Positions 12,382 to 23,790 of a DNA stretch of 64,000 nucleotides are shown here, piece after piece. The DNA lies in contig JAAROD010000093.1 of NCBI GenBank assembly GCA_012274445.1, forward strand, positions 1,984,001 through 2,048,000. The letters run 5' to 3'. Made by a program: the position numbers and the translations under genes. The notes under the pieces are model-generated. The model saw nothing but the letters and a program-made list of their open reading frames with translations, was not told the origin of the DNA and did no database searches. Within the stretch, counting starts at the first letter, position 1; the number at the start of each line of letters is the position of its first letter. The stretch is from Sclerotiophoma versabilis. Taxonomy: Eukaryota > Ascomycota > Dothideomycetes > Pleosporales > Didymellaceae.

Positions 12382-13864
12382 ATGCTGCCGCAGATGGTCG
12401 CGGGCAATGGGGGTTACTCGTGGAAGGCGGCGAAGGCGAGGATACCGCCGTACCGCCACATCACGCAGACCGTCCGGAGCCCGAGGTTTCTGCTGCCGCT
12501 GGCCCTGGTCTTGGCCGTCGTGCTGCTATGGCGCTCTATGGGCACCGCCGCTAGCGAAGTCCAGAGGTATGCATCTCCCCTATGGCTGCCCTGCTGCGCA
12601 TGCGACCGCTGCAGAACATACGCCAACGCGCGCGCGAGCAAGTGCTGACCTGGCCTCTCCAGATTCTACTGCTTCGGCCCTTCGAACCCGCCCATGCGAA
12701 TGACGCCGAACGAGAACGAAGAATGGTACGGCCACCTCGCGACGCCTGTCATATTCAACCACCGCAAGCCGGTCGAGATCAACAGCACCGAGATCCAGCA
12801 CATCAACCTCGACCCTATCACATCAACCGTAGACGCAGTGCGGAACAAGGAGAAGGTCCTCATCCTGACACCACTGCGCGATGCTTCCTACTACCTCGCC
12901 AAGTACTTCGACCTCCTCACACAGCTCACGTACCCGCACGACCTGATCGACCTGGCTTTTCTCGTCGGTGACACCACGGATGACACCATGGCTGCGCTAG
13001 CACTAGAGCTCGAGAGGGTGCAGAACAACCCAGAAATCGCTTTCAGATCGACTATGATCGTGGAGAAGAGCTTCGGCGTGATAACCGGGCAGAGTGTGGA
13101 GGAGCGACACGGCTTTGCTGCCCAAGGCCCGCGCAGGAAGGCCATGGGCAAGGCGAGGAACTACCTGCTATCAACCGCAATGAAGCCTGATCATAGTTGG
13201 GTCTATTGGAGAGATGTGGACATTGTCGAGAGCCCACCAAATATCATCGAGGATTTTGTCATGCATGACAGGGACGTTCTTGTTCCTAGTGAGTGGTCGG
13301 AGCGCCCATGAGCTTGTGGAGCATACTGACGAGAGACAGATATTTGGTTTCACAGGTACAAGGAGGAAAACGGCAAGATGGTCGACATCGAAGGCCGCTG
13401 TACGTGCGCGCATTCTACCACACTCGATTTAGTACTAACATCCGCAAGTTGACTACAACTCCTGGCAAGAATCCCCAGAAGCCCTCAAACTCGCTGCATC
13501 GCTCGACAAAGACGTCGTTCTCGCCGAAGGCACGCCCCCCTCCATTGTTATCACTTCATATGTCACTAATACTGGTTTAGGCTACAAAGAATACAAAACA
13601 CAACGTATCTACATGGCCAAGATGGGCGACCGGCACGCCGACCCTCACGAAGAGATCCCCCTCGACGGCATCGGCGGCGTTAACATTGTTGTGAAAGCCG
13701 ACGTGCACCGCTCCGGCATCAATTTTCCCGCATATGCATTTGAGAACCAGGCTGAGACAGAAGGCTTTGCAAAGATGGCAAAGAGGGCCGGATATGGAGT
13801 GTACGGCCTGCCCAACTACGTTGTATGGCATATCGATACGGACGAAAAGCCTGGCAATGCCTAG
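12382..13864 (+). CDS. MNN9: Mannan polymerase subunit Mnn9 (GT62 family alpha-1,6-mannosyltransferase)
   Basis: Golgi type II membrane protein of the mannan polymerase complexes that extend the alpha-1,6 backbone of N-linked mannan. Exons 12382-12566, 12663-13288, 13340-13399, 13449-13529 and 13581-13864 give 411 residues. A short cytosolic tail is followed by one membrane anchor (FLLPLALVLAVVLLW, about residues 37-51). The GT62 core is unmistakable: VLILTPLRDASYYL, RHGFAAQGPRRKAMGKARN, the metal-binding motif in WVYWRDVDIVE, LDGIGGVNIV and FENQAETEGFAKMAKR. The segment NIWFHRYKEENGKMVDIEGR and the overall pattern favour Mnn9 over Anp1 or Van1. The fourth intron (13530-13580) appears to use a GC donor. 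The ATG at 12382 is the first in frame. Confidence 0.93.
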
Positions 13865-14590
13865 AGCGCTTTGACGTCACGACCATATGGATGCATGAGA
13901 AGCGCAACGAAGGTGTAATAGCTGCAAGACGCATATGACGGAGTTCTGGATGTTTAATTACCACTCACATAGAAGGGGAAGGCAAAGGTTGCTTGTGCGA
14001 GCAGTCAGCGTAGCAGAGCAATTCGCATTCGAACACTGTACATTGACGAGATGAGGTGGAAGAGCTAGCCCGGCTCTTAGAGTATCGACCTCTTCCGCTG
14101 TAGAATGTAGCATATTATAGATTTTCTTTTTCTTTCCTCTTTTCTTCTAATAGCCAAAGCAATAACCTCGAGCGTGTCTTCCGTCGCTACCAATCCTGTC
14201 AATAGGCTCTTGGCGCCGTTTATATCTGGCTCGATGTATGTCGCTTGACAAGGAATAGAAACGCGCTCGGTAAATTTCGGTGCTTGTGCGGCAATTCAAT
14301 ACTAAGACTCTTCTTACTTGCGTCTCTTCTTCTTCTTCTTCTTCTTCTTCTTCTTCTTCTTCTTGGTTAACAAGTACAAGATAAGTAAGATGCTGTTCAT
14401 TATATCGACACATTGCAGGCGTCATGCTACTAAACCGCTTGAGTCAGGGGGTTGAGAGCAGGCTCGAGTTGAAGGGGTCGCCCTTCATAAGAGGGATTTT
14501 TTTCTCACACGATTCAGAACGGCGAGTAAATGATTGTGTAATCAAGTCTTATATCTGTACACCACTATCTGATACACGGATGTGCTATGC
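13865..14590. other. Convergent 3' flanks with a (CTT)n repeat
   Basis: No gene seen between the ends of MNN9 and the SPF45 gene. A CTT microsatellite of about 13 units lies at 14326-14364. Confidence 0.6.
14326..14364. repeat. (CTT)n microsatellite, about 13 units
   Basis: Uninterrupted CTT triplets read directly from the sequence, outside any coding exon. Confidence 0.9.
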
Positions 14591-16347
14591 TCAATGGTCA
14601 TAAATGCCGGCGTGGAACTTGCGTTCGTCGTAGTATCGTGCGCGGATGTTCCTGCCTCTATACTGGAAGCCCTCGTCGAATCGATTGACAGCCTAGATTG
14701 TATATCAGCATATGCAGATTGGGGTGCTGAGAATGAAACTTACATTGAGAGCACTCAAAACCGATTTGAAGTGGATGTACACCACTCCGTCAGGACTGGA
14801 CTCGTCCACCTGCAACCGCTCGACAGGGCCGAACTGCCACATGGTTAGCTTCATTTTATACGTGTGAGATTGGGCTATGCATACCTTCGTGCTGAACACC
14901 TCTCCCATATCCTGCCTAATTCCTCCATCATCCCTCTCAGCATTTTCTTTCCAATCGACTCCCTCCACACAACCCCATGTAACAACCACAGGACTCTCTT
15001 CCCCATACTTGCCTGGCTCGTCTTTCTTTCTCTCTCCACCACGCACATCCCAGACCTGCGCGCTTTTGACTTTATTACCCTCGCCATCATCAAACATACT
15101 GGGTTGCCCGCCTGGCGCAGGTTTCCGAATCTTGACTTCCAGATGTGTGGTTACGCCGTCGTTGTTCTTGCCCAGACCTTGTCCCTTGACGTAACCCATT
15201 CTTGCCATCATGGCTTCTGCTTTGCTAATCTTGGGGCGTTTAGCAGGGCGCTCAGAGTACTCAGGTTCGTCATTCGAAGGTGGTGCGGGTGGTTGCTCGT
15301 AGCGTACAGGCGGCGCGGAGATTGTGGCGTTGGCGTAACGAACAGGTGGTGCTGAAATGGTGGCATTGTCATAAATCGAGGAGCTTGAAGTTGTCGTACC
15401 AGGCGCTCCAGCGGTGGGCGCAGGCGGTGGGGGTGGAGGCGGTGGGACATCATCTGATACAGTTGGTGGTGGAGGAAAGCTAAGTGGCTGAGGCTCGGGT
15501 GGTGGAGGCGGTGCTGGAATTGACTGCTGTTGGGAGATACGCATGCGGCGAGTGTAAGGGTCTTCATCATCTTGTCCGGAGTTTGTAGCAGGCTGATCAT
15601 AGGATGCCGGTGGTGCAAAGCTGGGCTTCGCCGCGAACGAGGGTGGCGGAGAGGTCGAGCCCGATGATGACATGGGTCTTGAGGCGTTCGGGCCTTCACT
15701 CTCTTCTCTCGATCTTTCGGACTGGCGAGCAGCTGATCGCAGGAAGTCGTTGAATCCTTCCTGTTTGCGTCTGTATCCACCACTTGCTCTGTACGCCTTC
15801 AGGTTCGACCAGCGTTCTGGCTTGTGTGGGGCGGTTGGGTTCCAGTAACCGAATTGTTTCTGGAACTTTTTCATCTGCTTCTTTCGTTGCGCTTCCTCAT
15901 ATTGACGCTGTCTCCTCTCCTCCAGAATAGCTGCATCGTCGTCCGCGGTGCTTCGATACCAGTCTATTCCATGCTGTTCTGCTTTCGAGGCTGGAAGTGG
16001 GGCCGGGTCCGAGGAGTTGGAAGTGGAAGAGGAAACCACAGGCATGAGGGGTTTCTTGACAGCGCCGGCTTTCTTGGGCTGAGGACGCTTGATTTGGTGT
16101 GGATTGTGGAAAGCTGTGAATGCTCATGAGTCGTGGTTCAAAGACATGGTATGGAGCTCGTCAAGTAGATACCAGGTGCTTTCTTCTGCTGCTCGGCCTT
16201 TGCCTGCTCTTCTGTGAACTTGACAGGCGCAGACGAGGCAACAGTAGCTGCAGCATACGGATTTGGCAGGCTCGCCTGGACGTATGGATTCGGCAGGCCA
16301 TATGGGTTGGGCAGGGCCTGCGCCTTCTGCGGTTGCTGAGAGCCCAT
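14591..16347 (-). CDS. Splicing factor SPF45 / RBM17 homologue (G-patch plus UHM)
   Basis: Nuclear splicing factor related to human SPF45. Minus-strand exons are 16347-16173, 16113-14885, 14833-14744 and 14692-14591, giving 531 residues. The N-terminus carries NPY repeats and FTEEQAKAEQQKK. An early conserved block (HGIDWYRS, then FGYWNPTAPHKPERWSNLKAYR) is followed by a long proline-rich disordered region. The G-patch reads ARMGYVKGQGLGKNNDG near residue 350, and the C-terminal RRM-like UHM starts FGPVERLQV. In human SPF45 the UHM carries an R-Y-F motif. Here the aligned loop reads EGFQYRGRNI, so Phe stands where Arg is expected. All introns are 50-60 nt. The gene is divergent from PCS60. 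Confidence 0.9.
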
Positions 16348-16878
16348 CCTAGCTAGGGATGTTGCGCGGGACGACTGCTGCGCTGTGACCGCTGCCGGTA
16401 GATGAGGGTTGCTGAATATGATACGATGCCAAGGCAGAGCAAGAATAAAACAAGTAAGCCGAGCCCCTGCGTACAGCGACAGCAACGTGCGGCGATGTCG
16501 GTGTTGAAGCCCGTGGGGACGGTGAATGATGCTGCATGCGCGAGTTCGCGAAAGGAAAGCGCGTCCATGCTTCCCCCACGCTAGACTTTACCCCGGTCAA
16601 AGCCGCATTCCCGTGATGCGGCTGGACGGCAAATGGAGCAGATCGCGTCATTCGGCTGTTATCGTAAAGGGCACTGAGACCGGGCCGGAGGAAATGTGCA
16701 GTTGACTTTCTCTCACACACTTCAGCTGGCTTTAGTGTGCACGGTAGACGGATAGATTTCCTTGTTCCATCGTATAGAAGCCCACCAAGAAGGTAGCACA
16801 CGATCAATTGCGCCGAATCTGCAATGAGACTGACTCTGAACCACAGATATCTCCTTATCTAATACTAGAATAGACGAG
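16348..16878. promoter_or_regulatory. Divergent promoter region between SPF45 and PCS60
   Basis: A 531-bp interval between two start codons pointing apart. It holds no gene. Close to the PCS60 start are GATA-type motifs (AGATAT and TTATCT around 16845-16860). Their use is inferred only from sequence. Confidence 0.5.
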
Positions 16879-18472
16879 ATGGCTCCGACAACGCTCGCCG
16901 ATGCCTTTTCCCCTTTTTCCTCCTCGACCGCCGTCATTGTGCCGGGATCGCCAGCGCTCGAGGTCTCGTACGCGAAGCTCACTACCGATGTGAAGGCGTT
17001 CCAGGCGCAGCTGGCCAGGGTGGGCGTGTCTGCGCAAGCGGCCGTCTCCATTGCGCTGCCCAACACATATGAGTTCATCGTGTCCTTCATTGCTGCATCG
17101 TGGCAGAGAGCAATCGCCGCCCCCCTGAACCCAGCATACAAGCAGTCTGAGTTCGAGTTCTACATCGACGACCTTAGCTCGGCGATTGCCCTGGTCCCCA
17201 AGGGTGCATTTGCACAGGATGCGGCAGCGGTAAGGGCGGCGAGGAAGTACCACGCGGCCATTGCTGAGTGCTACTACAATGGAACGGAGGTCGTTTTGGA
17301 CGTGAAGGAGGCAGGGAAGCTGGCTGGCAAGAGTTCGCCAGTTCTGTCCGCGCAGCCAGACGATGTAGCCCTCGTACTACACACCAGTGGTACCACTGGA
17401 CGCCCCAAGGCAGTGCCACTCACGCACCGCAACCTCCTGCGCACCATGCAGAACATCCAGGGAACCTATCACCTGACTCATGAGGACCGCACCATGCTCG
17501 TTATGCCCCTCTTCCACGTGCATGGCCTGCTCGCTGGCTTTCTTGCGCCTTTGGCCTCTGGTGGTTCAGTTGTCGTGCCACCTAAGTTCTCCGCATCTGA
17601 CTTTTGGAGGGACTTCACAACGCACAAGGCCAACTGGTACACAGCCGTACCTACTATCCATCAGATCTTGCTCAAGAGCCCTATCCCGAGCCCGGTACCT
17701 GCCATTCGCTTCATTCGGTCTTGCTCCTCTCCCCTCTCTCCAAAGACTTTCCACGAGATTGAAAAGGCCTTCAAGGCTCCTGTATTGGAGGCTTACGCAA
17801 TGACCGAGGCCGCGCACCAGATGACAAGTAACCCTCTGCCTCCCGGTCAGCGCAAGCCAGGCAGCGTGGGACTGGGTCAAGGTGTTGAGGTCAAGATCCT
17901 TGACGACGCAGGCGACGAGGTTCCCCAGGGTAAGGAGGCCGAGATCTGCATCCGTGGTGAGAACGTCACCAAGGGCTACTTGAACAACCCAGCCGCGAAC
18001 GCCACCTCTTTCACCAAGGGTGGCTTCTTCCGCACTGGTGACCAGGGCAAGCAGGATGAAGATGGCTACGTAATTATCACAGGCCGTATCAAGGAGCTGA
18101 TCAACAAGGGTGGAGAGAAGATCAGCCCGATTGAGCTCGACAACGTGATTGCGCAACACCCTGCCGTGTCCGAGGCTGTCAGTTTTGCGCTGGAGGACGA
18201 GATGTACGGGCAAGACGTCGGTCTTGCAATTGTTGTCAAGGAGGGCCAGAAGCTGTCCGCCGGTGACCTGAAGACATGGCTGACCGATCGCGTCGCCAAG
18301 TTCAAGCTGCCAAAACAGGTGTGTACTTCTCCAATGCTTTCAACGCCGTGTAACATCTTCTGACGATCAACAGGTCTTTTTCACTGACATCATGCCCAAG
18401 ACGGCAACTGGCAAGATTCAGCGACGCCTTGTCGCAGAAGCCATGCTCAAGCAGCCCAAGGCTAAGATCTAA
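16879..18472 (+). CDS. PCS60: Peroxisomal acyl/oxalyl-CoA synthetase (Pcs60/AAE3 type, AMP-forming)
   Basis: AMP-binding enzyme of the ANL superfamily. Yeast Pcs60 and plant AAE3 relatives make oxalyl-CoA. Exons 16879-18318 and 18374-18472 give 512 residues. Motifs in order: the P-loop LHTSGTTGRPKAVPLTH (about 168-184), PLFHVHGLLAG, EAYAMTEAAHQM, RTGDQGKQDEDGYVIITGR, INKGGEKISP, and the C-terminal catalytic lysine in MPKTATGKIQRR. The protein ends in AKI, a weak but plausible type-1 peroxisomal signal; yeast Pcs60 ends in SKL. Length fits the family. Substrate is inferred from the family, not visible here. Confidence 0.9.
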
Positions 18473-19260
18473 GCATCGCGTCGCGCTTGTAGATACCGTT
18501 CCTGTACAGTTAGCATCTTGCCTCTTCTACGCAATATGACGTTCTCTGCGAACAGATGTGGAGGTCGTTGTCGTACGAATGAATTGAATCAGCAACGCCG
18601 ACCCCGCCTTTCTCACACTTGTCTTCCGAGGTTTGCACCCTTGTACGCTCAAGCTCACCATCAACTGAGCAGATCGCGCAACTCCTCAGGGTCCAGCTTG
18701 GCACTCGCTTCTGACTCGCGCAGACCCATCTTCAATGCTAATCTTCCGTTGCCCGTGACCTTTAGACTCGTTGTCACCAATCTCCGGACGCAGCCGGATG
18801 AACGTGCTGCTGTGTTTCCACACAACTAGTCCTTTTATTGAACAAGACTCGCTTCCCTCGACATGCGGTGTACTTTTTCAGCGAGGCGCCCTACTTTGGC
18901 GCACCTTTACAAGCATAGCTGATGGATTTCACTAGGCTGTGGTGGATCCATCAGCCCCCATCTGTCGTGTCTCTGGCTGTTGTTGCTGTTTCTGACTCTC
19001 TTGAGTACAAAATGTCTTGGGTGTCAAAGCAGGCCGAAGGCAGCCATGTCTGCCTTGTGAACCTGCAGTACCCTTACCTTCATGTCTCTCAGCTTCGTCA
19101 TTCTTACCCCTTTTCTATTGCGATCTACTTCGGAACAGCAACCGAGATCTCCGAGTCTCTGAGCATCTCTTCATATCTGCTCCAATATTCATCATCCCAC
19201 CTGTCAGAATTGGCGTGACAGGGCACATCATTGGCAAGATCCCTGCACATATGGTGCGCT
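18473..19260. other. Intergenic, promoter of the 595-residue protein
   Basis: No gene seen. TATACAAC, downstream of the chosen start at 19261, lies inside the coding frame. The upstream frames near 18922-19218 have no motif. Confidence 0.5.
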
Positions 19261-21048
19261 ATGTCTCACCTTATACAACCAAGGACCAACACCATCATGC
19301 AGACGGCCCCTCATTTATACTCACAAAAGAGTTGTGTCGCCCTCGCTGAGAGTGCTCCCGAGCCCAGCACATCCTCTGCTCATCTCGGAAACAGCCTCAT
19401 AATGCATCGCAGTGCTACCACCACCGGGTCACGACCTCCGCTCTCGAGCAATAATACCACACCTACATCCACTCGCCACTCTAGCCTTTCATCGCTCAAT
19501 CACACTAATGTATCGTCGGCCAGCAGCGATGTGTCTACCGGCGGTCTCAAGCGCTCTTCCATGAAATCGAATTTGAAGCCTTCAAGATCTGTAGGAGCGA
19601 ACCTCAACAGGAGATCAGCACCGCCAACTGTTCGATTTTTGGACCCAGAGCCGATGCCAAAGGGTATAGCGCCTGGTAAGATAGTCACCTTGGAGTCGCC
19701 GATTTCCGATTCGCGTCCAATGAGGCCCAGCTACTCTAGAGGCGTGTCCACGCCTAACCTTGGACCACATCAGTACCGACAAAAGAAGATCATGATTGCC
19801 AATCTGACACGACCTCCGCTACTGTCGCCAGCTTCCAAACGGACAAGTACTGCTAGTCCTCTCGGGGGCAAAGCAAGCTCGCCACACACGTTATCACCAG
19901 CACAGCCCCCACAAGGCAGCCCGCAAGGTTTCTCGAGGCCCGTGACTCAACTCCGGCAACGCGTTGACAAGCGATTCTCTGCGCCCGTAGCACCTTCCCA
20001 CGTCGACCCTTCTCTCGATCCACGATGGTCTGGTATACCTCTCCCTGCAGGCTTCGTACCACCGAGTCAGACTTCGACGCCAACACAAAGAACCACATCC
20101 TACCAATCTGTCGTCTCAAACCTGTCCTCATCACTACCGCCATCTGTGGTCACTCCCCTGTCATCAAACAAATACAATCCGCTCCATAACTACATTCCTT
20201 GCATGGCAGCCATGTGTACAGCACACTATACACCAGCGCACTCAGGCCCAACGTACTACACTGCGCAAGAGCCCTACCATTTGTCGAAGCACCACGGATA
20301 CTGCCCTCGTCACGCTAGCAAAGAAATGCAAGAAGCGAACGCGCTTTGCAAGAAGGAATACGAGAGCATGCGTCAGAACGCCGGACGCAAGACCCTTGGC
20401 ATCGTAGCGCAAGACTTCGAAATATTCTTACAACTGTATCGGGAAGCACGACAGATTGAGGATGCGAGATTGCAGAAAGCGCAAAGCCAAAGAGTCCTCG
20501 GCTCCCCCCAGATGTCCATGACAAAGGGGAAAGTACCGCAGAATGGTGGCCTTGATTGGCGCTACACGCCTCGCAACTGCACCAGAAAAGGCTGCACGTC
20601 GATCCCATACTCACCGTTCTCTACACAGCACTTCTCCTTCTATCACACACCCAACTCTTCGACACAGCTGATGCCACTCACTACACTATGCCCGAGCTGC
20701 TCCAGAACGGAATCTGAAGGTTTCGGCGCAAAGTTGATGGAGAAGTGGAGCAGCAGGTGCGGTTGGGATGGCGAGGAGTGGGACGGGTGGTATCAGAATG
20801 CACACCACGCTCGCAAGGCGGAACAAGAGTTCTGGGAGAAGGCGCAGGAAAGGGTCATTCGAGATCAGCTGGTCAAGAAAGCGACCCAGAGCGCTGCCGA
20901 ATTTGCAGAGAAGGCAGTTGAGCAGAAAGAGAACCAAGGCGAGGTCGAGGCTACCCCGAAGAAGGAGAAGAGAAAAAGTGTTTTTGCAAGGATGTTCAGG
21001 CGCAATGAGACTGTTGGCGCTGTGGCTGTTGCTGCTGCCGCTGCGTAA
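19261..21048 (+). CDS. Large Ser/Pro-rich protein with conserved Cys/His C-terminal half, unknown function
   Basis: One uninterrupted exon of 595 residues from the ATG at 19261; later ATGs at codons 13 and 44 are alternatives. I do not recognise the family. Residues 1-310 are low-complexity Ser/Thr/Pro with basic patches, likely disordered. The second half looks folded, with PCMAAMCTAHYTPAHSGPTYY, HGYCPRHASKEMQEANALC, WRYTPRNCTRKGCTSIPYSP and TTLCPSCSRTESEGFG, followed by a helical charged region with WDGEEWDGWYQNAHHARKAE. The recurring Cys and His pairs suggest a zinc-binding module. A basic stretch, KKEKRKSVFARMFRR, precedes an Ala/Val tail. No membrane segment is evident. Confidence 0.8.
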   Translation: MSHLIQPRTNTIMQTAPHLYSQKSCVALAESAPEPSTSSAHLGNSLIMHRSATTTGSRPPLSSNNTTPTSTRHSSLSSLNHTNVSSASSDVSTGGLKRSSMKSNLKPSRSVGANLNRRSAPPTVRFLDPEPMPKGIAPGKIVTLESPISDSRPMRPSYSRGVSTPNLGPHQYRQKKIMIANLTRPPLLSPASKRTSTASPLGGKASSPHTLSPAQPPQGSPQGFSRPVTQLRQRVDKRFSAPVAPSHVDPSLDPRWSGIPLPAGFVPPSQTSTPTQRTTSYQSVVSNLSSSLPPSVVTPLSSNKYNPLHNYIPCMAAMCTAHYTPAHSGPTYYTAQEPYHLSKHHGYCPRHASKEMQEANALCKKEYESMRQNAGRKTLGIVAQDFEIFLQLYREARQIEDARLQKAQSQRVLGSPQMSMTKGKVPQNGGLDWRYTPRNCTRKGCTSIPYSPFSTQHFSFYHTPNSSTQLMPLTTLCPSCSRTESEGFGAKLMEKWSSRCGWDGEEWDGWYQNAHHARKAEQEFWEKAQERVIRDQLVKKATQSAAEFAEKAVEQKENQGEVEATPKKEKRKSVFARMFRRNETVGAVAVAAAAA

Positions 21049-22182
21049 GATCCAGGACAGTGCTCAATATGGCTATGAGGGCAGATATCTTAGAATAATG
21101 ATAGTATGTATATCATACAGCTTCGGCCAAGATCGAGTCTCCTAGTCCTGCACATCTGTGTTCGTTGCATTGCTGACTGGGCGACGGGTTTGCACGTGTA
21201 AGTATCACACAAAGAGACGATTGGTTCCAATTCAAATCGAAACTCGTTGATCCAGCCAGTATTGATGGCCCATCTCTGCAAGACGACCAGATTTGCGAGA
21301 CCATTAGACAGAAATCGAAAACAATGAGCATGTTGGGCTGCGTACGGATATTGCGCGAGACATTCAGACAACAGGAAAGAAAGGCTGCCATGTCCATCCT
21401 CCCTCACCGTTTCTACCCACTGCAAATCTGTGGCCGTACTGCTGCAGAGAGCCACGTAAAAGGACGGTGCCCAGCGACTGCGGATCAGCGGTCTGAATTA
21501 TCTTCTTCTTGTCGCAAGCCGGTGTTGGAAGAATTTCTTTGAAATTCGCCTGCAAGTTGGCTGCTGCATGTGGTAGTTGATAAGCGTGGCTAGAGCTTTT
21601 AGCAGGTACTAACATGTTTCTGTGTCAAGGATGGCAGAGAAGTCTCTTGAAGCATAGGCGGGATTGTATTTCTGTCTGAGATGTCGCCTACCTAGTTCAA
21701 AAGAAGACAGTGTATTTGTGAGGACCAGGAAGTTGCACCTACCCATAGAATACTTGCTAGTAAGTACTGTTCGTTGTGGTAGTTTGTCGTTTCGCAATGT
21801 TGAAAAATATATGGTATTTCCACAAAGTTAAGCACAGTACACTGTTTGCAGTGTGTTTTACGGAGGCGACAGAGTGAATACTCACCACGTCCGCGAGGAT
21901 CCAGCCAGGCTTACAGTAAGCGTAAAGCTTGTTCTCAGAGAGCTGAAGACAGTATGATAGTGTGGTGTTGAGTGCCATCTGTAGCGACTGTTCACCCATA
22001 CAACGATTGGGGACAAGGAGCTTGAGCATTAGGCAAAAAGAATACAGGCCTGGTTAGAACCATAGTGAACATAAAGCTTTTCCTCAGCAAGCAAAAAAAG
22101 TGTGATAATGTCGAACTGTATCCCTGGCTCACAAAACACACACCAAGGACCAAAAAGATCACGAAACATGCAAAAAGATTAC
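21049..22182. other. Intergenic, nothing supported
   Basis: The 3' flank of the preceding gene and AT-richer sequence up to the tRNA-Pro gene. Open frames on both strands (such as 21757-22029 minus) lack motifs. Confidence 0.5.
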
Positions 22183-22284
22183 GGGCCTGGCCGGGATTCG
22201 AACCCGGGGCCTGTCACATGTAAGATATACAATATCTCGGGAGAAGAACCCGAAGCGACAATCATACCACTAGACCACCAGGCC
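22183..22284 (-). tRNA. tRNA-Pro (CGG anticodon) with 30-nt intron
   Basis: The minus strand folds into a full cloverleaf. The 7-bp acceptor is GGCCTGG with CCAGGCC. The D arm is of the tRNA-Pro type. The anticodon stem GTCGC pairs with GTGAC, and the T arm is CCGGGTTCGAATCCCGG. The anticodon loop TTCGGGT carries CGG at 34-36. A 30-nt intron (22219-22248) sits just 3' of position 37. It contains CCCGA, which can pair with TCGGG of the anticodon loop, the usual arrangement for tRNA splicing. Mature length is 72 nt. A run of five T on the transcribed strand (22172-22176) can terminate Pol III. Confidence 0.93.
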
Positions 22285-23790
22285 GGTCGAACTCTCATCC
22301 GCCTTGAGAGGTGTTGATGACTGATTCCCAGTGCCTTGCATTTATAATACCATTTCTAAATTTGCAAGATCGGATTTTGCCCTGTTTGCGCATCTCGGTG
22401 TCATCAAAGCTTTACCAAGACTGTGCGAGCATTCACTCTTTGCTATCACCCAAGGATCAATTCATGACTACGACTACATCCGAACAAAGGTTGGCCGCGT
22501 TGTTCACGCGAGTCAGTCCACACTGCTTTTCGGACTAAGAGCCACACTTCCATGAAGCCGCTTCCGCTGCATATTGTGTTGCTGTAAATCCTATTGTTTG
22601 ATTTTGCCTCTGTGCCAGCTAAGCCCCACGACGGTCTGTTCACACCGCCCAGCCTCGTTCCTGACATTGCCCAGCTGCCAGACCTGATTGAGAAGACTTT
22701 GCGAAAGCTGCCGAGGCACTCCCGCGGGAGCAGCCTCATACTTCTCAGATTGCCGCGGGAGTGACTCCCATATCGATGCTGATCGAGCAGTCTCAGGTAC
22801 TGACGTTGAGGCACTTCTTATCACTCAATGAGCCTCATGACGACGGTTTCCACCAGTCACATCCCGTTGCTATCCAACTTTATCAAGTTTTATCATCTGC
22901 AACTCCTTATCGCGACCACACCCGTCATGTTTGAGTGAGGCGACACAGTGCTCGGGCGGAGAGCCGAACCCCAGGCATAGCACCCGCGGGAGCGCACAAG
23001 CATTCCCGACCTCACCTCAGCGTGGCTAGATGATGCGATTCGCGAGAACCCCTTGTAGCATTGTACGTGCGCAAAGTCAACAGAGCTGATCGCCACGTAC
23101 ACCGACTTTGTTGCTCGAGGCTGCAGCGAGCTGGTAGGCGTGTGTGCAAGTAGATACCAGCTCAAACTTGTGAGATCGGACCATTCACAGCCAAAGAATT
23201 GCCCGCGTGAGACTCAGGTGTTCCGAACGCATCACTCGTGCTTCAGCCAGTATTGAAAGTGCGGGGTGCCATCTTTAGCTGTAGGGCGGATCATCTACCA
23301 TTGGCCCGGGTACACCAACACGCCCATTCCAGAGTAGACAGGCGGTTTCAGCGGGCCCGAGCTCCATCGCATCCATGTTGAGACGACCAACTTGCATGCG
23401 GTGTCCAGAATCGCTGATCACACCAATTACGAATGCGCGTTTTATGAATGCTTAGTGCGAGCGCAACGCAACTGGTATCTCACGCCAGCGTATTGACCGC
23501 CTGTGTAAGGGGAGGAGCCAGAGATGGCTAGGGTTCCGAGGTGAATTCAAAACTGCGAGGTCCCCTCGGCAATGCTCAAGCAGTCCTTCCTCCTCACCTC
23601 CGAATTCGCTCGACAATAAGCTTCCGCATTGCGCCGAGCTGCATCTCTTTGGCGCGCGCAACATTCCAGCCGTTCGGTACCACTACATCTTGTAATCTCA
23701 CTCAATTACCTGGGCTTATCTGCTCCTGCCTCCGCGTCTGTTCCTCCTTACACCTTCACAACACAACCACCCACCACCCTCATACACAAC
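22285..23790. other. Intergenic, promoter and leader of the GPRLL-repeat gene
   Basis: No gene seen. Short copies of CCGCGGGAG occur near 22720, 22750 and 22983. The last 200 bases are pyrimidine-rich and end in ACAACATG, a good start context. Confidence 0.45.
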
